From Deinococcus roseus (GTDB taxonomy: Bacteria > Deinococcota > Deinococci > Deinococcales > Deinococcaceae): a stretch of 43,973 nucleotides of DNA. The notes under the pieces are model-generated. The model saw only the letters and a program-made list of their open reading frames with translations, did no database searches and was not told the origin of the DNA. Positions 35,712-43,913 of this stretch are shown piece after piece. Every line of letters starts with the position of its first letter. Position 1 is the stretch's first letter. The translations under genes and the position numbers were made by a program. The DNA lies in contig NZ_BMOD01000034.1 in the NCBI RefSeq assembly GCF_014646895.1, positions 1-43,973 on the forward strand, in the 5' to 3' direction.

Positions 35712-36442
35712 CTGCGCAGACGGCGGCCGGTGCAGAACTTCCTTTGTGGGAGGGAGAACAGCCTGGTGGGTTCCCGGAGGAAGGGTTTTTCCTTCCCTCC
35801 GGGGCCTGGGCGGTGAGGGACGTGGTGTGTCCAACGTTGACCGTTCACCGGCCGGATCAACCCGGTGGGTTGGGGGTGCTGGTCTGTCCGGGGGGTGGGT
35901 TTCAGGCCCTGCACCTGGAGCATGAGGGGCACCGGGTGGCGGAGGTGTTGCGGAGGCTGGGGGTGACGGTGTGGGTGTTGAAACACCGCCTGGTGCCGTC
36001 CGTGGCCTGTGCTGCACAGGGCCTTTCCCCGGGGGTGTTTCAATCCCATTTGTCGGTGGTGCACCTGGACCTGATGACCGCCTGGCAGCGGATTCAGGAG
36101 CATCCCCTGGGTAGGGGCCTGGATCGCCTGGGCCTCCTGGGCTTTGGCAGTGGTTCGCGGGTGGTGCTGGAGCAGGTGTTCCGGCCCCCTGGCAACGCGA
36201 GGAAGGTGGATTTTGTGGGGGTGTTCTCCCCTGAAGTGGAGGGTGTGGGAACCTCATCTGGTGCCCTGCCGCCCCTTTTTGTGGGCGTGGAAGATGGGCT
36301 GCGGTCGGTGGCCGGTTTGCGCCTGGAGTTCCTGTGGGGGAGGGTCGGGCAGCAGGTCACGTGGCACCAATGTCCGTCTTCCTCGCCTGGGGTTGAGCAC
36401 AGGGGGTGGTTGGAATTCCGGGACTGGCTGGGGGTGCTTTGA
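35708..36442 (+). CDS. degenerate alpha/beta-hydrolase (acetylxylan-esterase-like)
   Basis: A 244-residue protein, GTG start in a GTGA overlap with the GH78 stop. The N-terminal part matches small carbohydrate esterases: VCPGGGFQ (oxyanion strand), EGHRVAEVLRRLGVTVWVLKHRLVP, then LGLLGFGSGSRVV where the nucleophile elbow should be. The usual G-F-S-A-G is here G-F-G-S-G, so the expected serine is replaced by glycine, and the C-terminal Asp/His region is not clear. It could be a pseudo-enzyme, a decaying gene, or use the shifted serine. Context suggests de-acetylation of rhamnosides in the ancestral protein. An upstream in-frame ATG at 35630 lies within GH78. Confidence 0.6.
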   Translation: MTAQTAAGAELPLWEGEQPGGFPEEGFFLPSGAWAVRDVVCPTLTVHRPDQPGGLGVLVCPGGGFQALHLEHEGHRVAEVLRRLGVTVWVLKHRLVPSVACAAQGLSPGVFQSHLSVVHLDLMTAWQRIQEHPLGRGLDRLGLLGFGSGSRVVLEQVFRPPGNARKVDFVGVFSPEVEGVGTSSGALPPLFVGVEDGLRSVAGLRLEFLWGRVGQQVTWHQCPSSSPGVEHRGWLEFRDWLGVL

Positions 36443-36456
36443 GCTCGTGTGGATTG

Positions 36457-36480
36457 AGGTGCACTTCTGGGTGCGCCTTT
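36457..36480 (+). terminator. weak terminator of plus-strand rhamnoside operon
   Basis: AGGTGCAC (36457-36464) pairs with GTGCGCCT (36471-36478), one T-G wobble, followed by a short TT. Only a short T-run, so termination would be weak. Confidence 0.4.
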
Positions 36481-36487
36481 CGGCGTG

Positions 36488-36641
36488 AAAAAGGCCTGCA
36501 TTGCTGCAGGCTGGAGGGAAAGGAAGGCTTTGCTGGGACAGCGAGTTGCCGCTGGCTGTCTTGGGTTGCGGCTGTGGGACCGCCCCACCGGTGGGTGTGG
36601 AGGTGCAGGTGGGTGGGGGTGTTTGAGGTGGTTCAACCGAC
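36488..36641 (-). ncRNA. candidate small RNA with ROK-operator promoter
   Basis: A strong minus-strand promoter (36676-36648) points leftward. About 130 nt downstream a minus-strand intrinsic terminator stands at 36511-36488: arms GCCTGCA (36494-36500) and TGCAGGC (36505-36511), loop of 4, then five T. No start codon with a ribosome site lies between, and the intervening sequence has no convincing protein frame. A transcript of about 150 nt controlled by the ROK repressor is the simplest reading. Alternatively this is the relic of a gene whose body was lost. No RNA family is recognised. Confidence 0.4.
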
Positions 36642-36647
36642 ACCCAT

Positions 36648-36676
36648 ATATTAACTCACAAAGTGAATCAAGTCAA
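36648..36676 (-). promoter_or_regulatory. orphan promoter with ROK operator (site C)
   Basis: Minus-strand -35 TTGACT (36676-36671), exact 17-bp spacer and -10 TAATAT (36653-36648), close to consensus. The operator half-sites TTAACTCA (36651-36658) and TGAATCAA (36664-36671) with a 5-bp centre fill the spacer. It is the fourth copy of the ROK palindrome in the window. Confidence 0.62.
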
Positions 36677-36964
36677 CAGATGGGGTGTTGTTCTCGGTTC
36701 CTCAGTGGCACGGCATTGCTGGTGAACTGGATCATGCACGTTAAGGGGAAAACCTCACCCTGGAGCACCAAATGGCCCTAATCGGTCCGCCTTTGTGCAA
36801 AGTGTTGATGCAACGCCCCTAAGAAGCATTCCCTGGTAGGGTGCTGCCAGACTTGAGCGTACCCCTGTACCCACAACTTGACATCTTCATGTCGTGTCAG
36901 GAGAAATGGTGGTTTCAACCTGGGCGTCCAGTCCTCTTACCCCAGCAAGAGGACCATCCTGGAT
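36677..36964. other. gene-free region before the STAND gene end
   Basis: About 290 bp without a supported gene. No terminator with a T-run for the minus-strand STAND gene is obvious here. It separates the rhamnoside region from the right-hand defence/mobile block. Confidence 0.4.
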
Positions 36965-39900
36965 TCAAAGACCAGGCTCGAATGCTTCCCAGGGCAGCAC
37001 CCGGACCCCGCCGTCTGTCGTGTGGACCTCCCACTGAAGGTGGCGGGACACGGACCCAGACGAAAACACCACTTCATCCTCAAAAGGATCCCAGCACAGG
37101 TGGGTGTTGGAGGCCACAAACACAGACCGTTGATACATCAGAACGTCATCTGCCACCTCATGGAGGTGCAAAAAACCGTCCATTGCGGGAAGCAACAACC
37201 TGGAACCGTCGGGAGAGTGCAACATCGAGTTACGCCAGGCTTCAGGGGCATCAGCAAGCCATTGGCGCGGTTTCAGCTGGCTTTCTTCCACCAATGCAGC
37301 CTGTTGACGGTCTCGCTCCTGTTTTTCATCCAGCCACCGGGTTTCTTCCCCGCTCAACTCGCGCAGGGTTCCATCGCTGTATAGCTGCAGGCCTGGGTGA
37401 CCCCAACGAAGCACACTGACCGCACCATATTCTTGCAGATGCATGAAGTGGGCCCGAAGTTCAAGGTTGGAGTAAAGCACCTGACCTGATTTCAAGTCCA
37501 GCAGTTGCAACCCTCCCTGCCCGCCAGACACCAGCACAGCCTCATCGTCTGGGAGAATCAACATTTCTTTGGGAACGAAATGGAGCGTTCTGTTCCACTC
37601 CACGTGCAGAGGGCTGATTTTCACATGCAACACTGCCTGTCTGGAAGTCAGCAGCAACCCTGTGCCTGAAGAGGCCCACTCCATGAACCGCAGGTCTTGC
37701 TGATGGCTGAGGTCCAATTCCTCCACAACCTTGCCCTGTCGATTCAGCAGCAGCAACCGCCTGTCATGACCCATGCAAGCCAGCAGTTGTCCGTCCGGAC
37801 TCCAGGCCAGCCTGGGAAGGTCAGGCAACACCACATGCTGAAAACACTGGGTTTCTCCTGTCTTGCAGTTCAACCAGCACAAGGGTTGACCACGGAGCGG
37901 CAGAATCAAAAGTTCACTGTCAGGGGACCACAGGTTTGGCTGCATGAACGACACCCCTTCCAGATGCTGGTACAACAGGCGCCCAGAGGAGCCTTCCAGC
38001 ACACTGGTGCTTTTCTTGTTGCCAACCACCACCCATGTGCTGTCAGGGGACCAGACCACATGTTCCAGGCCCCTTCGCACCCCAACCAACCCCGCCTGGA
38101 CCTGGTCTGTGCAAACGTCAACCACGAGCAGCATGTTCATGTAGACCGCAGCGAGCTGTTGGCCATCAGGAGACCACTGAATTGCACCCAGGCCGTGACC
38201 GAAGGTCAGCAAGGTCTGCTGCCACTCCAGCGTCAGGGGGTCACGGAGTTGCAAAAAACCACTTCCATCGTTGATCAAGAGGGCTTCACCTGAAGGAGAT
38301 GTTTTCAACACATGAATCTGCTTCAATCCGTGCGGCATTTCTTGCAACACTTCTCCAGTTTGGAGGTCACACTGGTACAGTTCTTTTTCGCCCACCACGT
38401 ACACTTCCCGGAAATCCGGTGAAGCTTCAATCCATGCCCCATCTTCAGGGGTGTACCAGGTGTGCTGGGTTTCCAGGGTGTGGGCGTCCAGCAGCTGCAC
38501 GGCTCGCCCGACCCCTGCCAGCAGCACCTTGCCCGCAGGGTCCACCTGCAGGTGATGGCACCCCATGAAGAGCTCTTTAAGGATGGACAACCGGGCACTG
38601 CTGAGTTCTGGAAAAAACATCAACTTGCCGTTGGCATCACTGGCATAGAGTCCTTGACCGCTGGGATGCCATATGAGGTGATGCCAGGATGAAGTCCAGG
38701 TGTGGTGTTCGTACACCACCTTCCTGGTGTTTAACTCATGCACGCGGATCACCCCGGAGGTGCAACAACTGGCCAGCCAGAGGCTGTCTGGTGAAAACGC
38801 CACCTGATGCACGGTGCCGGGATGATGGAACCGGTGGAGGATCCGCAGGGTGCGGGCATCCAGCACGGTCACCACACCCTCAGCGTCCCCATGGGCCAGC
38901 AGGTGTCCGTTTGCGGACCAGTCCAGGGTGCCAGTGGACTCAAAGTTGCTGTTGCGAAGCACGGGGGTTCTGGGTCCTGCGGGTTTCATGGGGAGGCACA
39001 TCCCGGGGGTGTCATCTGGCATGTTTTCCGGTTCAACAAAATACAGTTGGTGGTCTTCCACCCCTTCCAGGACCACGCCTCCCATTCTGGGGTGGTGAAA
39101 AATTGCGCCCGTGAGGTTGGTGTTGCTCAGGTTTGCGAACCGCAGGGAGCACTCTTTCCACTCTGTGCGGCTCAGGTTTGCACCAACCAGATCCGCCTGA
39201 TCCAGTGAAACTTCGACCCAGGTGGTCTCTGTTAAGTCCGCTCCACCCAGTTTGATGCCGCGCAGGTTCAGTGGAGATCCTGCCACCCCGATGGTTTGGA
39301 ACTTCAATTGGGCGCCACGCAAATCCATGCCTTGCAGGGGGAGTGGAAACATGGCGTTGGCATGCAAGGTCAAACCCAATTGAAACAGCAATTCGCTGGC
39401 CCTGGGCAGGTAGTTTGCCCGAAGTTTCCGGGCGTTTTCCCGCAACTTCTGGGCCGCTGCACTGGAAAGGTCCGCCAGGAGTTCAGCGAGAAAGTTCAGT
39501 GTTTCACTGCTGGGGGTCTGGATCTGCCAGTGTTCCAGCTGGCCTTCCAGCAGGGCTTCCAGGAGATGCTGGGCCAGGAAGTACTCTTGCAGGCTGGTGT
39601 GGGCGAAACGAAACCCGTATGTTTTTCCGCCCAGGTCATGACGCACCAGGAAAGTGCTGGTGCGCAGGTCCTCTTCGAGTTGCTCCACAAAGTCCTGGGG
39701 GTAACGGGATTGCCGGACTCTTGAGGCGCTCCTCCAGATCTGGAAGCTGTCCTCCAGTTGCTGGGCGGACAGGAAAGAGGCGCCCTGGGTGCTCATGGTG
39801 TGGGCAATGAATCCAGCCAGGTTGATTTTGTCTTCCACCCTCAGGTGGTGCTTGCCTGCGTCCCGGGACAACCAGCGGTCCACCACCCGCTGGTAGAGGT

Positions 39901-41962
39901 GCACCACCCGGATGGGGGTGCCTTGCTGCTTTTGGGTCAACAACTCAGGAAGCAAGGTGCCCAGCAGGTTGAGGGTGTAAGGCCGCTGGCAGAATTCACT
40001 GAGGTTGTGGATGCTGCCGAGGGTGCGCATCACCTCAGGCATCTGGTCAGCAAACAGGGTTTGCAAGTAGTGCTGGATCTGGTTGGAGGTCAACGGCAGG
40101 AGTTCCATCACCTGGTATTCGTCCTGCAGGTGCAACCGGTCTTCCCCACCGAAGTGGTTTTTCTGGGCGGTGATGTCCCGGAAGTAGTGCGAGCGGCAGG
40201 TGAGCAGCACCCGGGGAATCCACCTGGGGTCAGGTGCTCCAGGGTGGGTTTTGCGGTGTTCGCGCAAGGCATTCAGGTGCCGGGTGACCAGGCTGAGCAG
40301 GTTGCGGGTGAAAGCCTGACCTTCCCTGCCATTCATTTTCACCAGGGCTTCGTCCAATCCGTCAAAAATCACCACGGCCCCCTGAGCAATCCATTCTTCC
40401 ACCATGCCTGGGGTGTAAGGCTCCCCATCCCCTCTGGGGTCCCAGCCGCGGGCCATGCATTCCTTGAGGACGTCTTGCAGGGTGGGCACCCGCAAATGTA
40501 ACCCGGTGAGGTGCCTGAGATCGAAGAGCAGGGGGATGCGTTTGGCGGGGTCCTGCTGGGCCTCTTTTTGCAGGGTGCGGGCGAGGTGCTGCACGGAAAT
40601 GGTTTTGCCCATCCCGTATTCGCCAAGCAGGGCGAACAGGGGCTGCGCCCGGTCCGCGTTGGCCCACTTCTGCAGGCGCTCTTGAACGTTGACGGCTTTG
40701 ACGGCTTCTTTGATGGCCTCAACCAGATCCATCCCCATTTCCAGGTGAAGGGTGGTTTCCTGCCCAAACGTGGGGTAAAGGGCATGTTCGGGAAGCTGCT
40801 GCAAATCCAGGGCTTTCACTTCAGGCACAGGCAGTCCGGAGGGTTTCTCGGGTGGCTGGAACAGCATTTCCAGCAGTTCCCTCACCACCTGTGCAGCATT
40901 GCCTGCCGCCAGTTTCTGGTCCCTTTCTTTGCTGCTGGTGTTTTTTTGACCGTCTGCGAAATCACAAATGGCTTTCACCACCAGCCACGGCACCCCTTCA
41001 GCGCTCGCAGCCTGCAGGGTGCCCATCCCTTCCATTTCACCTCCAATGGCGGTGGGATAATCGGCTTTCAGCTGGTCCCTGAATGCGAGGTGATCAATGA
41101 GTTTCTCGCCACTCAGCAGCAAACCCACCTCAATGTCAGGCCAACCCAGGTTGCGTTGGTGCTTCAACACCGTGGCAGCCTGCACCAGGCGTGCTGGGGC
41201 TTCCGGAATGCTGCCCCGGCGTTGTTCCCCAGTTGCCTCCACGCGGTTCAGTTCGTACTCGGCGATGTGGCTGCTGATCAAGACGTCCCCAATGTTTTGT
41301 TTTTTGGGGTTGATCCCAAAGCAGATTCCGGTGGCGATGATGGCATCCAGGCGGGGTTCCCCCAGGTCCTGCATGGCCTGCAAGATGGTGCGCTGGGCAC
41401 GCAAATTGCCCTGCTGGCTGATCAGGTGGTAAACCTCAAGATGTGCGGGTGAGGGGAGTTGTTGCAGAATGCATTTGCCTGTGAGGTGGTTCAGGGGGGG
41501 CCCGAACACTTCCGTGACGGCCCTGGATTCATGTTTATTGAAGGTGACCAGCAGAATGCGCTGGCGTTGCCCGTAAAGCACCTGCCCTTCCAGGGGCAGC
41601 AAGGGTTGGTTGTTCAGGGCGAGGTACTCCAGGGTCGTGAAGGGAGCGGGCACCTGGATTTCACCTTCGAACCAGACCTGCCTATTTCTGGCTCCAGCTT
41701 TGCGGTTCTGGGTGATTCTGGCTTCAATGGGAAGGTTTTGCTGGGTGAAGTGTTTGTTCAGGTCGCTGAGCAGCCGGTTGAGCATGGTGTTGGCACTGGC
41801 CAGCTGGGCCAGCGGGAAGAGTTTGGTGTGGATGTCTTCCACCCTGGCGTAACCCTCATCATTGACGACCTGCAGGAGGTTGCCGGTGAGGTCTTTCAGG
41901 GCACCCTGAGGAGGATGTTTTTTGAGTGCGGTTTGAATGTGGTATCGGCTCAGGGTGGCCAT
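36965..41962 (-). CDS. STAND NTPase: nucleoside phosphorylase-NACHT-pentapeptide-propeller protein
   Basis: A 1665-residue multidomain protein. Order: helical/winged-helix-like N-terminus (1-105); nucleoside phosphorylase-like domain (about 133-370) with the nucleosidase-type GGEMEGMGT (E311) and ICDFADG (D334); NACHT NTPase with Walker A GEYGMGKT (447-454), Walker B VVIFDGLDEA (530-539) and LLTCRSHYF (586-594); winged-helix/helical arm ending FAHTSLQEYF (about 786-795); pentapeptide-like repeats (about 878-956); then about 12 WD40-like blades (WSPDG-type repeats, 1000-1640). NACHT STAND proteins sense invaders through the C-terminal repeats and oligomerise. The phosphorylase-like domain would be the effector, possibly cleaving a nucleotide such as ATP, as shown for related domains in other defence systems. 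GAGGTG precedes the ATG. Anti-phage function is inferred. Confidence 0.82.
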   Translation of the reverse strand: MATLSRYHIQTALKKHPPQGALKDLTGNLLQVVNDEGYARVEDIHTKLFPLAQLASANTMLNRLLSDLNKHFTQQNLPIEARITQNRKAGARNRQVWFEGEIQVPAPFTTLEYLALNNQPLLPLEGQVLYGQRQRILLVTFNKHESRAVTEVFGPPLNHLTGKCILQQLPSPAHLEVYHLISQQGNLRAQRTILQAMQDLGEPRLDAIIATGICFGINPKKQNIGDVLISSHIAEYELNRVEATGEQRRGSIPEAPARLVQAATVLKHQRNLGWPDIEVGLLLSGEKLIDHLAFRDQLKADYPTAIGGEMEGMGTLQAASAEGVPWLVVKAICDFADGQKNTSSKERDQKLAAGNAAQVVRELLEMLFQPPEKPSGLPVPEVKALDLQQLPEHALYPTFGQETTLHLEMGMDLVEAIKEAVKAVNVQERLQKWANADRAQPLFALLGEYGMGKTISVQHLARTLQKEAQQDPAKRIPLLFDLRHLTGLHLRVPTLQDVLKECMARGWDPRGDGEPYTPGMVEEWIAQGAVVIFDGLDEALVKMNGREGQAFTRNLLSLVTRHLNALREHRKTHPGAPDPRWIPRVLLTCRSHYFRDITAQKNHFGGEDRLHLQDEYQVMELLPLTSNQIQHYLQTLFADQMPEVMRTLGSIHNLSEFCQRPYTLNLLGTLLPELLTQKQQGTPIRVVHLYQRVVDRWLSRDAGKHHLRVEDKINLAGFIAHTMSTQGASFLSAQQLEDSFQIWRSASRVRQSRYPQDFVEQLEEDLRTSTFLVRHDLGGKTYGFRFAHTSLQEYFLAQHLLEALLEGQLEHWQIQTPSSETLNFLAELLADLSSAAAQKLRENARKLRANYLPRASELLFQLGLTLHANAMFPLPLQGMDLRGAQLKFQTIGVAGSPLNLRGIKLGGADLTETTWVEVSLDQADLVGANLSRTEWKECSLRFANLSNTNLTGAIFHHPRMGGVVLEGVEDHQLYFVEPENMPDDTPGMCLPMKPAGPRTPVLRNSNFESTGTLDWSANGHLLAHGDAEGVVTVLDARTLRILHRFHHPGTVHQVAFSPDSLWLASCCTSGVIRVHELNTRKVVYEHHTWTSSWHHLIWHPSGQGLYASDANGKLMFFPELSSARLSILKELFMGCHHLQVDPAGKVLLAGVGRAVQLLDAHTLETQHTWYTPEDGAWIEASPDFREVYVVGEKELYQCDLQTGEVLQEMPHGLKQIHVLKTSPSGEALLINDGSGFLQLRDPLTLEWQQTLLTFGHGLGAIQWSPDGQQLAAVYMNMLLVVDVCTDQVQAGLVGVRRGLEHVVWSPDSTWVVVGNKKSTSVLEGSSGRLLYQHLEGVSFMQPNLWSPDSELLILPLRGQPLCWLNCKTGETQCFQHVVLPDLPRLAWSPDGQLLACMGHDRRLLLLNRQGKVVEELDLSHQQDLRFMEWASSGTGLLLTSRQAVLHVKISPLHVEWNRTLHFVPKEMLILPDDEAVLVSGGQGGLQLLDLKSGQVLYSNLELRAHFMHLQEYGAVSVLRWGHPGLQLYSDGTLRELSGEETRWLDEKQERDRQQAALVEESQLKPRQWLADAPEAWRNSMLHSPDGSRLLLPAMDGFLHLHEVADDVLMYQRSVFVASNTHLCWDPFEDEVVFSSGSVSRHLQWEVHTTDGGVRVLPWEAFEPGL

Positions 41963-42007
41963 GGTTCACCTCTACTCCATGGTACTGCATCTGGTGCGCA
42001 TGAGCAA

Positions 42008-42035
42008 GTTTGAATTGTTTGAATGTTGTTTGAAT
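42008..42035. repeat. three direct repeats of GTTTGAAT
   Basis: GTTTGAAT occurs at 42008-42015, 42017-42024 and 42028-42035, starting 46 bp upstream of the STAND gene start. The start-to-start spacing is 9 and 11 bp, about one helical turn. Likely a regulator-binding array or, less likely, a transposase-binding site. Confidence 0.5.
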
Positions 42036-42184
42036 AGATTGCAGTGAGGCAACGGGGAGGATCCCAATGCTAGCGCGGAAAAACAAGCTCTGGAGATCAT
42101 GGGTTCACCCTGGCCACAGTGTTCCACACCCATTGGTGCAGGATTTTAGAATCTTCTTTGCAGCACCCACTTGATTTTCCCTGC

Positions 42185-42219
42185 ACACTGCTTTGCCTCC
42201 AATACAACCAAAGCAGTGT
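42185..42219. repeat. 11-bp inverted repeat between STAND and TniB genes
   Basis: ACACTGCTTTG (42185-42195) and CAAAGCAGTGT (42209-42219) are perfect complements with a 13-bp spacer. No T-run on either side. It may be an operator, or a site of the TniAB element. Confidence 0.5.
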
Positions 42220-42273
42220 CACACGTTCATTCAGTCAAGCGGGAATGGCAAGACACCAAGACGTTAGAATCCT

Positions 42274-43074
42274 TCAAAACCCCAGCAGTTCCAGAGCGTC
42301 CTGATACAACCTGATCGTCACTTTGACCTGCGTTGAAGTGGCCTGAAGCACCACTTCTTCGAGGACATCCAGTTGGTTGCCAATGGTTCCAGAAGTCCGC
42401 ATGTACACCATCTCCGCGACCTTCTGGTAAGGGGCCGTCCATTCCTCCAAACCCAGGTGAGCAAAAAAAGCTGCAGCCACCCCCAGGCTGTCCTCAAAAG
42501 ACAACGCATCCAACCTCGCCCGGGTGAAACGGGTGGAAAGTTCTGGGTTGATGGAAAGTGCGTCCACCATGCGGTCCGTGCCCACAGGAACAATCCGCAA
42601 CCCGGCATTGTTGAGGTCTTTGATTTTGGTCAGCATGTGGTGCCGGGTCTGGCTGCCCACACTCAGCACATCGTGAAATTCATCCAGCACAATCACTTTC
42701 GTGCCCACCACCTCCAGCAGGTTCAGCAGGTGCTCGGTGCGTTCATCTTCATTCCCAATGACTTTGACGGGAGACACCAGGGCCAGCAGTCGGTCCACCA
42801 ACTGGGAGGTGTTCCTGAGTGGGGACATCCGGAGAAGCAAGATGGGTTTCAGGTCCAGTTCCTCCCCATAAACAGGAGGATGCAACTTCATGAATTGGGT
42901 GATCAGACGGCTCTTTCCAGAGTTGGCGGGCCCAATCAAACCCAGGCTGCGCTCCCGGTGCCTCGGAGGATCGGTGACCAGCTGCGACAGGCGCTCCAGC
43001 AACCGCTCTCGTTCCGGAATCAGGAACCATGCGGATTCCCGGGAGCGGATCAGGTCCTCACGGGAGAACTTCAA
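42274..43074 (-). CDS. TniB-like transposition AAA ATPase
   Basis: A 266-residue AAA+ ATPase of the TniB/TnsC type, which binds target DNA and recruits or activates the transposase. Walker A GPANSGKS (48-55) and Walker B VIVLDEFHD with D131/E132 are intact; GTDRM and STRF(T)R match sensor and arginine-finger positions. The TTG start overlaps the stop of the upstream transposase frame (TTGA). Length is close to TniB. No TniQ or other target-selection gene is visible downstream; the STAND gene occupies that place. Confidence 0.82.
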   Translation of the reverse strand: MKFSREDLIRSRESAWFLIPERERLLERLSQLVTDPPRHRERSLGLIGPANSGKSRLITQFMKLHPPVYGEELDLKPILLLRMSPLRNTSQLVDRLLALVSPVKVIGNEDERTEHLLNLLEVVGTKVIVLDEFHDVLSVGSQTRHHMLTKIKDLNNAGLRIVPVGTDRMVDALSINPELSTRFTRARLDALSFEDSLGVAAAFFAHLGLEEWTAPYQKVAEMVYMRTSGTIGNQLDVLEEVVLQATSTQVKVTIRLYQDALELLGF

Positions 43075-43913
43075 TGCCTTCCCCTGTTGCGTTCTGGAGG
43101 TGCTTCCTGGATGCCAAACTTTGGCCAGTGGGCGGAGGGAAATTTCGTTCCTGGCGCCGGTTCTGTGGGGGTTGCTGGAGGATTGGGGTCCGCTGGCACG
43201 TCATCATCTCGCATCTGCAGCACCTTCTGGTAGATTTGATGGGCACTGCGGGCGGGTTTGAGTTCCAACTCCAGTTGCTTCCTGGCTTCCTCCCACGCCC
43301 AGATGCTGGTCGGCCTGGGAATGTCCTTGCAGAACAGTTCCATGGATTCCCCTGTTTCAGGATGAAGCAACCACACCTGCTGGATGTTGTGGGGATCAAA
43401 GAGCACCGTGACTTCTCCCACCGCTTTTCGGCGGCGCACCAGGTTCAGGACCTCAGGATGGAAGGACACGTAATGCCTGTACTTCCACTGCAAACCGGTT
43501 TTTTGCAGGGAGCGTTTGAAGCAAGGCATCAGCATTTTCTGGATTTTCTCGTGGTCTCCTTCAGGAAGGGGGCTGAATTGGCTTTTTCCCTCACTCACCT
43601 GCACCCAGGCGTTTTGCAGGCGACTGAGGACCTCTCCCCTTTTCACCTGCACATTGATGCGGTCCAGCAGGTACTGGGTGAGGTACCGCTCCAGGTCCTT
43701 TTCACCAAAAAAAGCATAATCCTTTCCTGTTTTGCCCCTCGTGCGGTGTCGATTGAGGGTGGAACCAGGCAGGTGCCTCAAAGCCTCGTTGATGAGACCG
43801 ATCAACCGTTCAATGCGGCCCCTGAGGTGCGGATCGGAAGGGATTGCCTGGAAGGCCACCCCATATTGGTGACAGAACCGTTCCAGAGATTGGTTAACTG
43901 AGATTTTTGTGTG
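43071..43913 (-). pseudogene. TniA/TnsB-like DDE transposase, 5'-truncated
   Basis: The readable frame runs from a TAA at 43916-43914 to the TGA at 43073-43071. It begins inside the integrase core: SLERFCHQYGVAFQAIPSD then HLRGRIERLIGLINEALRHLPG, the stretch around the third catalytic acid (E of GRIERLIG). The Mu-transposase-like beta-barrel and C-terminal tail follow (VTVLFDPHNIQQVWLLHP). The first two catalytic Asp and the DNA-binding N-terminus are missing. The earliest start, GTG at 43859, gives 262 residues with no active core. Truncation or insertion at about 43900-43916 is likely, so the element cannot move by itself. Confidence 0.75.

Larger units (their letters stand above)
41963..42273. 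other. intergenic region upstream of the STAND gene
   Basis: About 310 bp between the TniB-like stop and the STAND start, both on the minus strand. It carries the GTTTGAAT triplet array and the 11-bp inverted repeat described separately, and no supported gene. No convincing -35/-10 pair is visible. Confidence 0.4.

Noticed and set aside
36094..36636. Minus-strand frame downstream of the orphan promoter as a possible protein gene
   Set aside because: The only start is TTG without a ribosome site, the translation is Pro/Ser/Arg-rich low complexity, and it runs through the terminator and then opposite the esterase-like gene.
42008..42035. CRISPR-like array
   Set aside because: Repeats are only 8 bp with 1-3 bp between them; no spacers and no cas genes.
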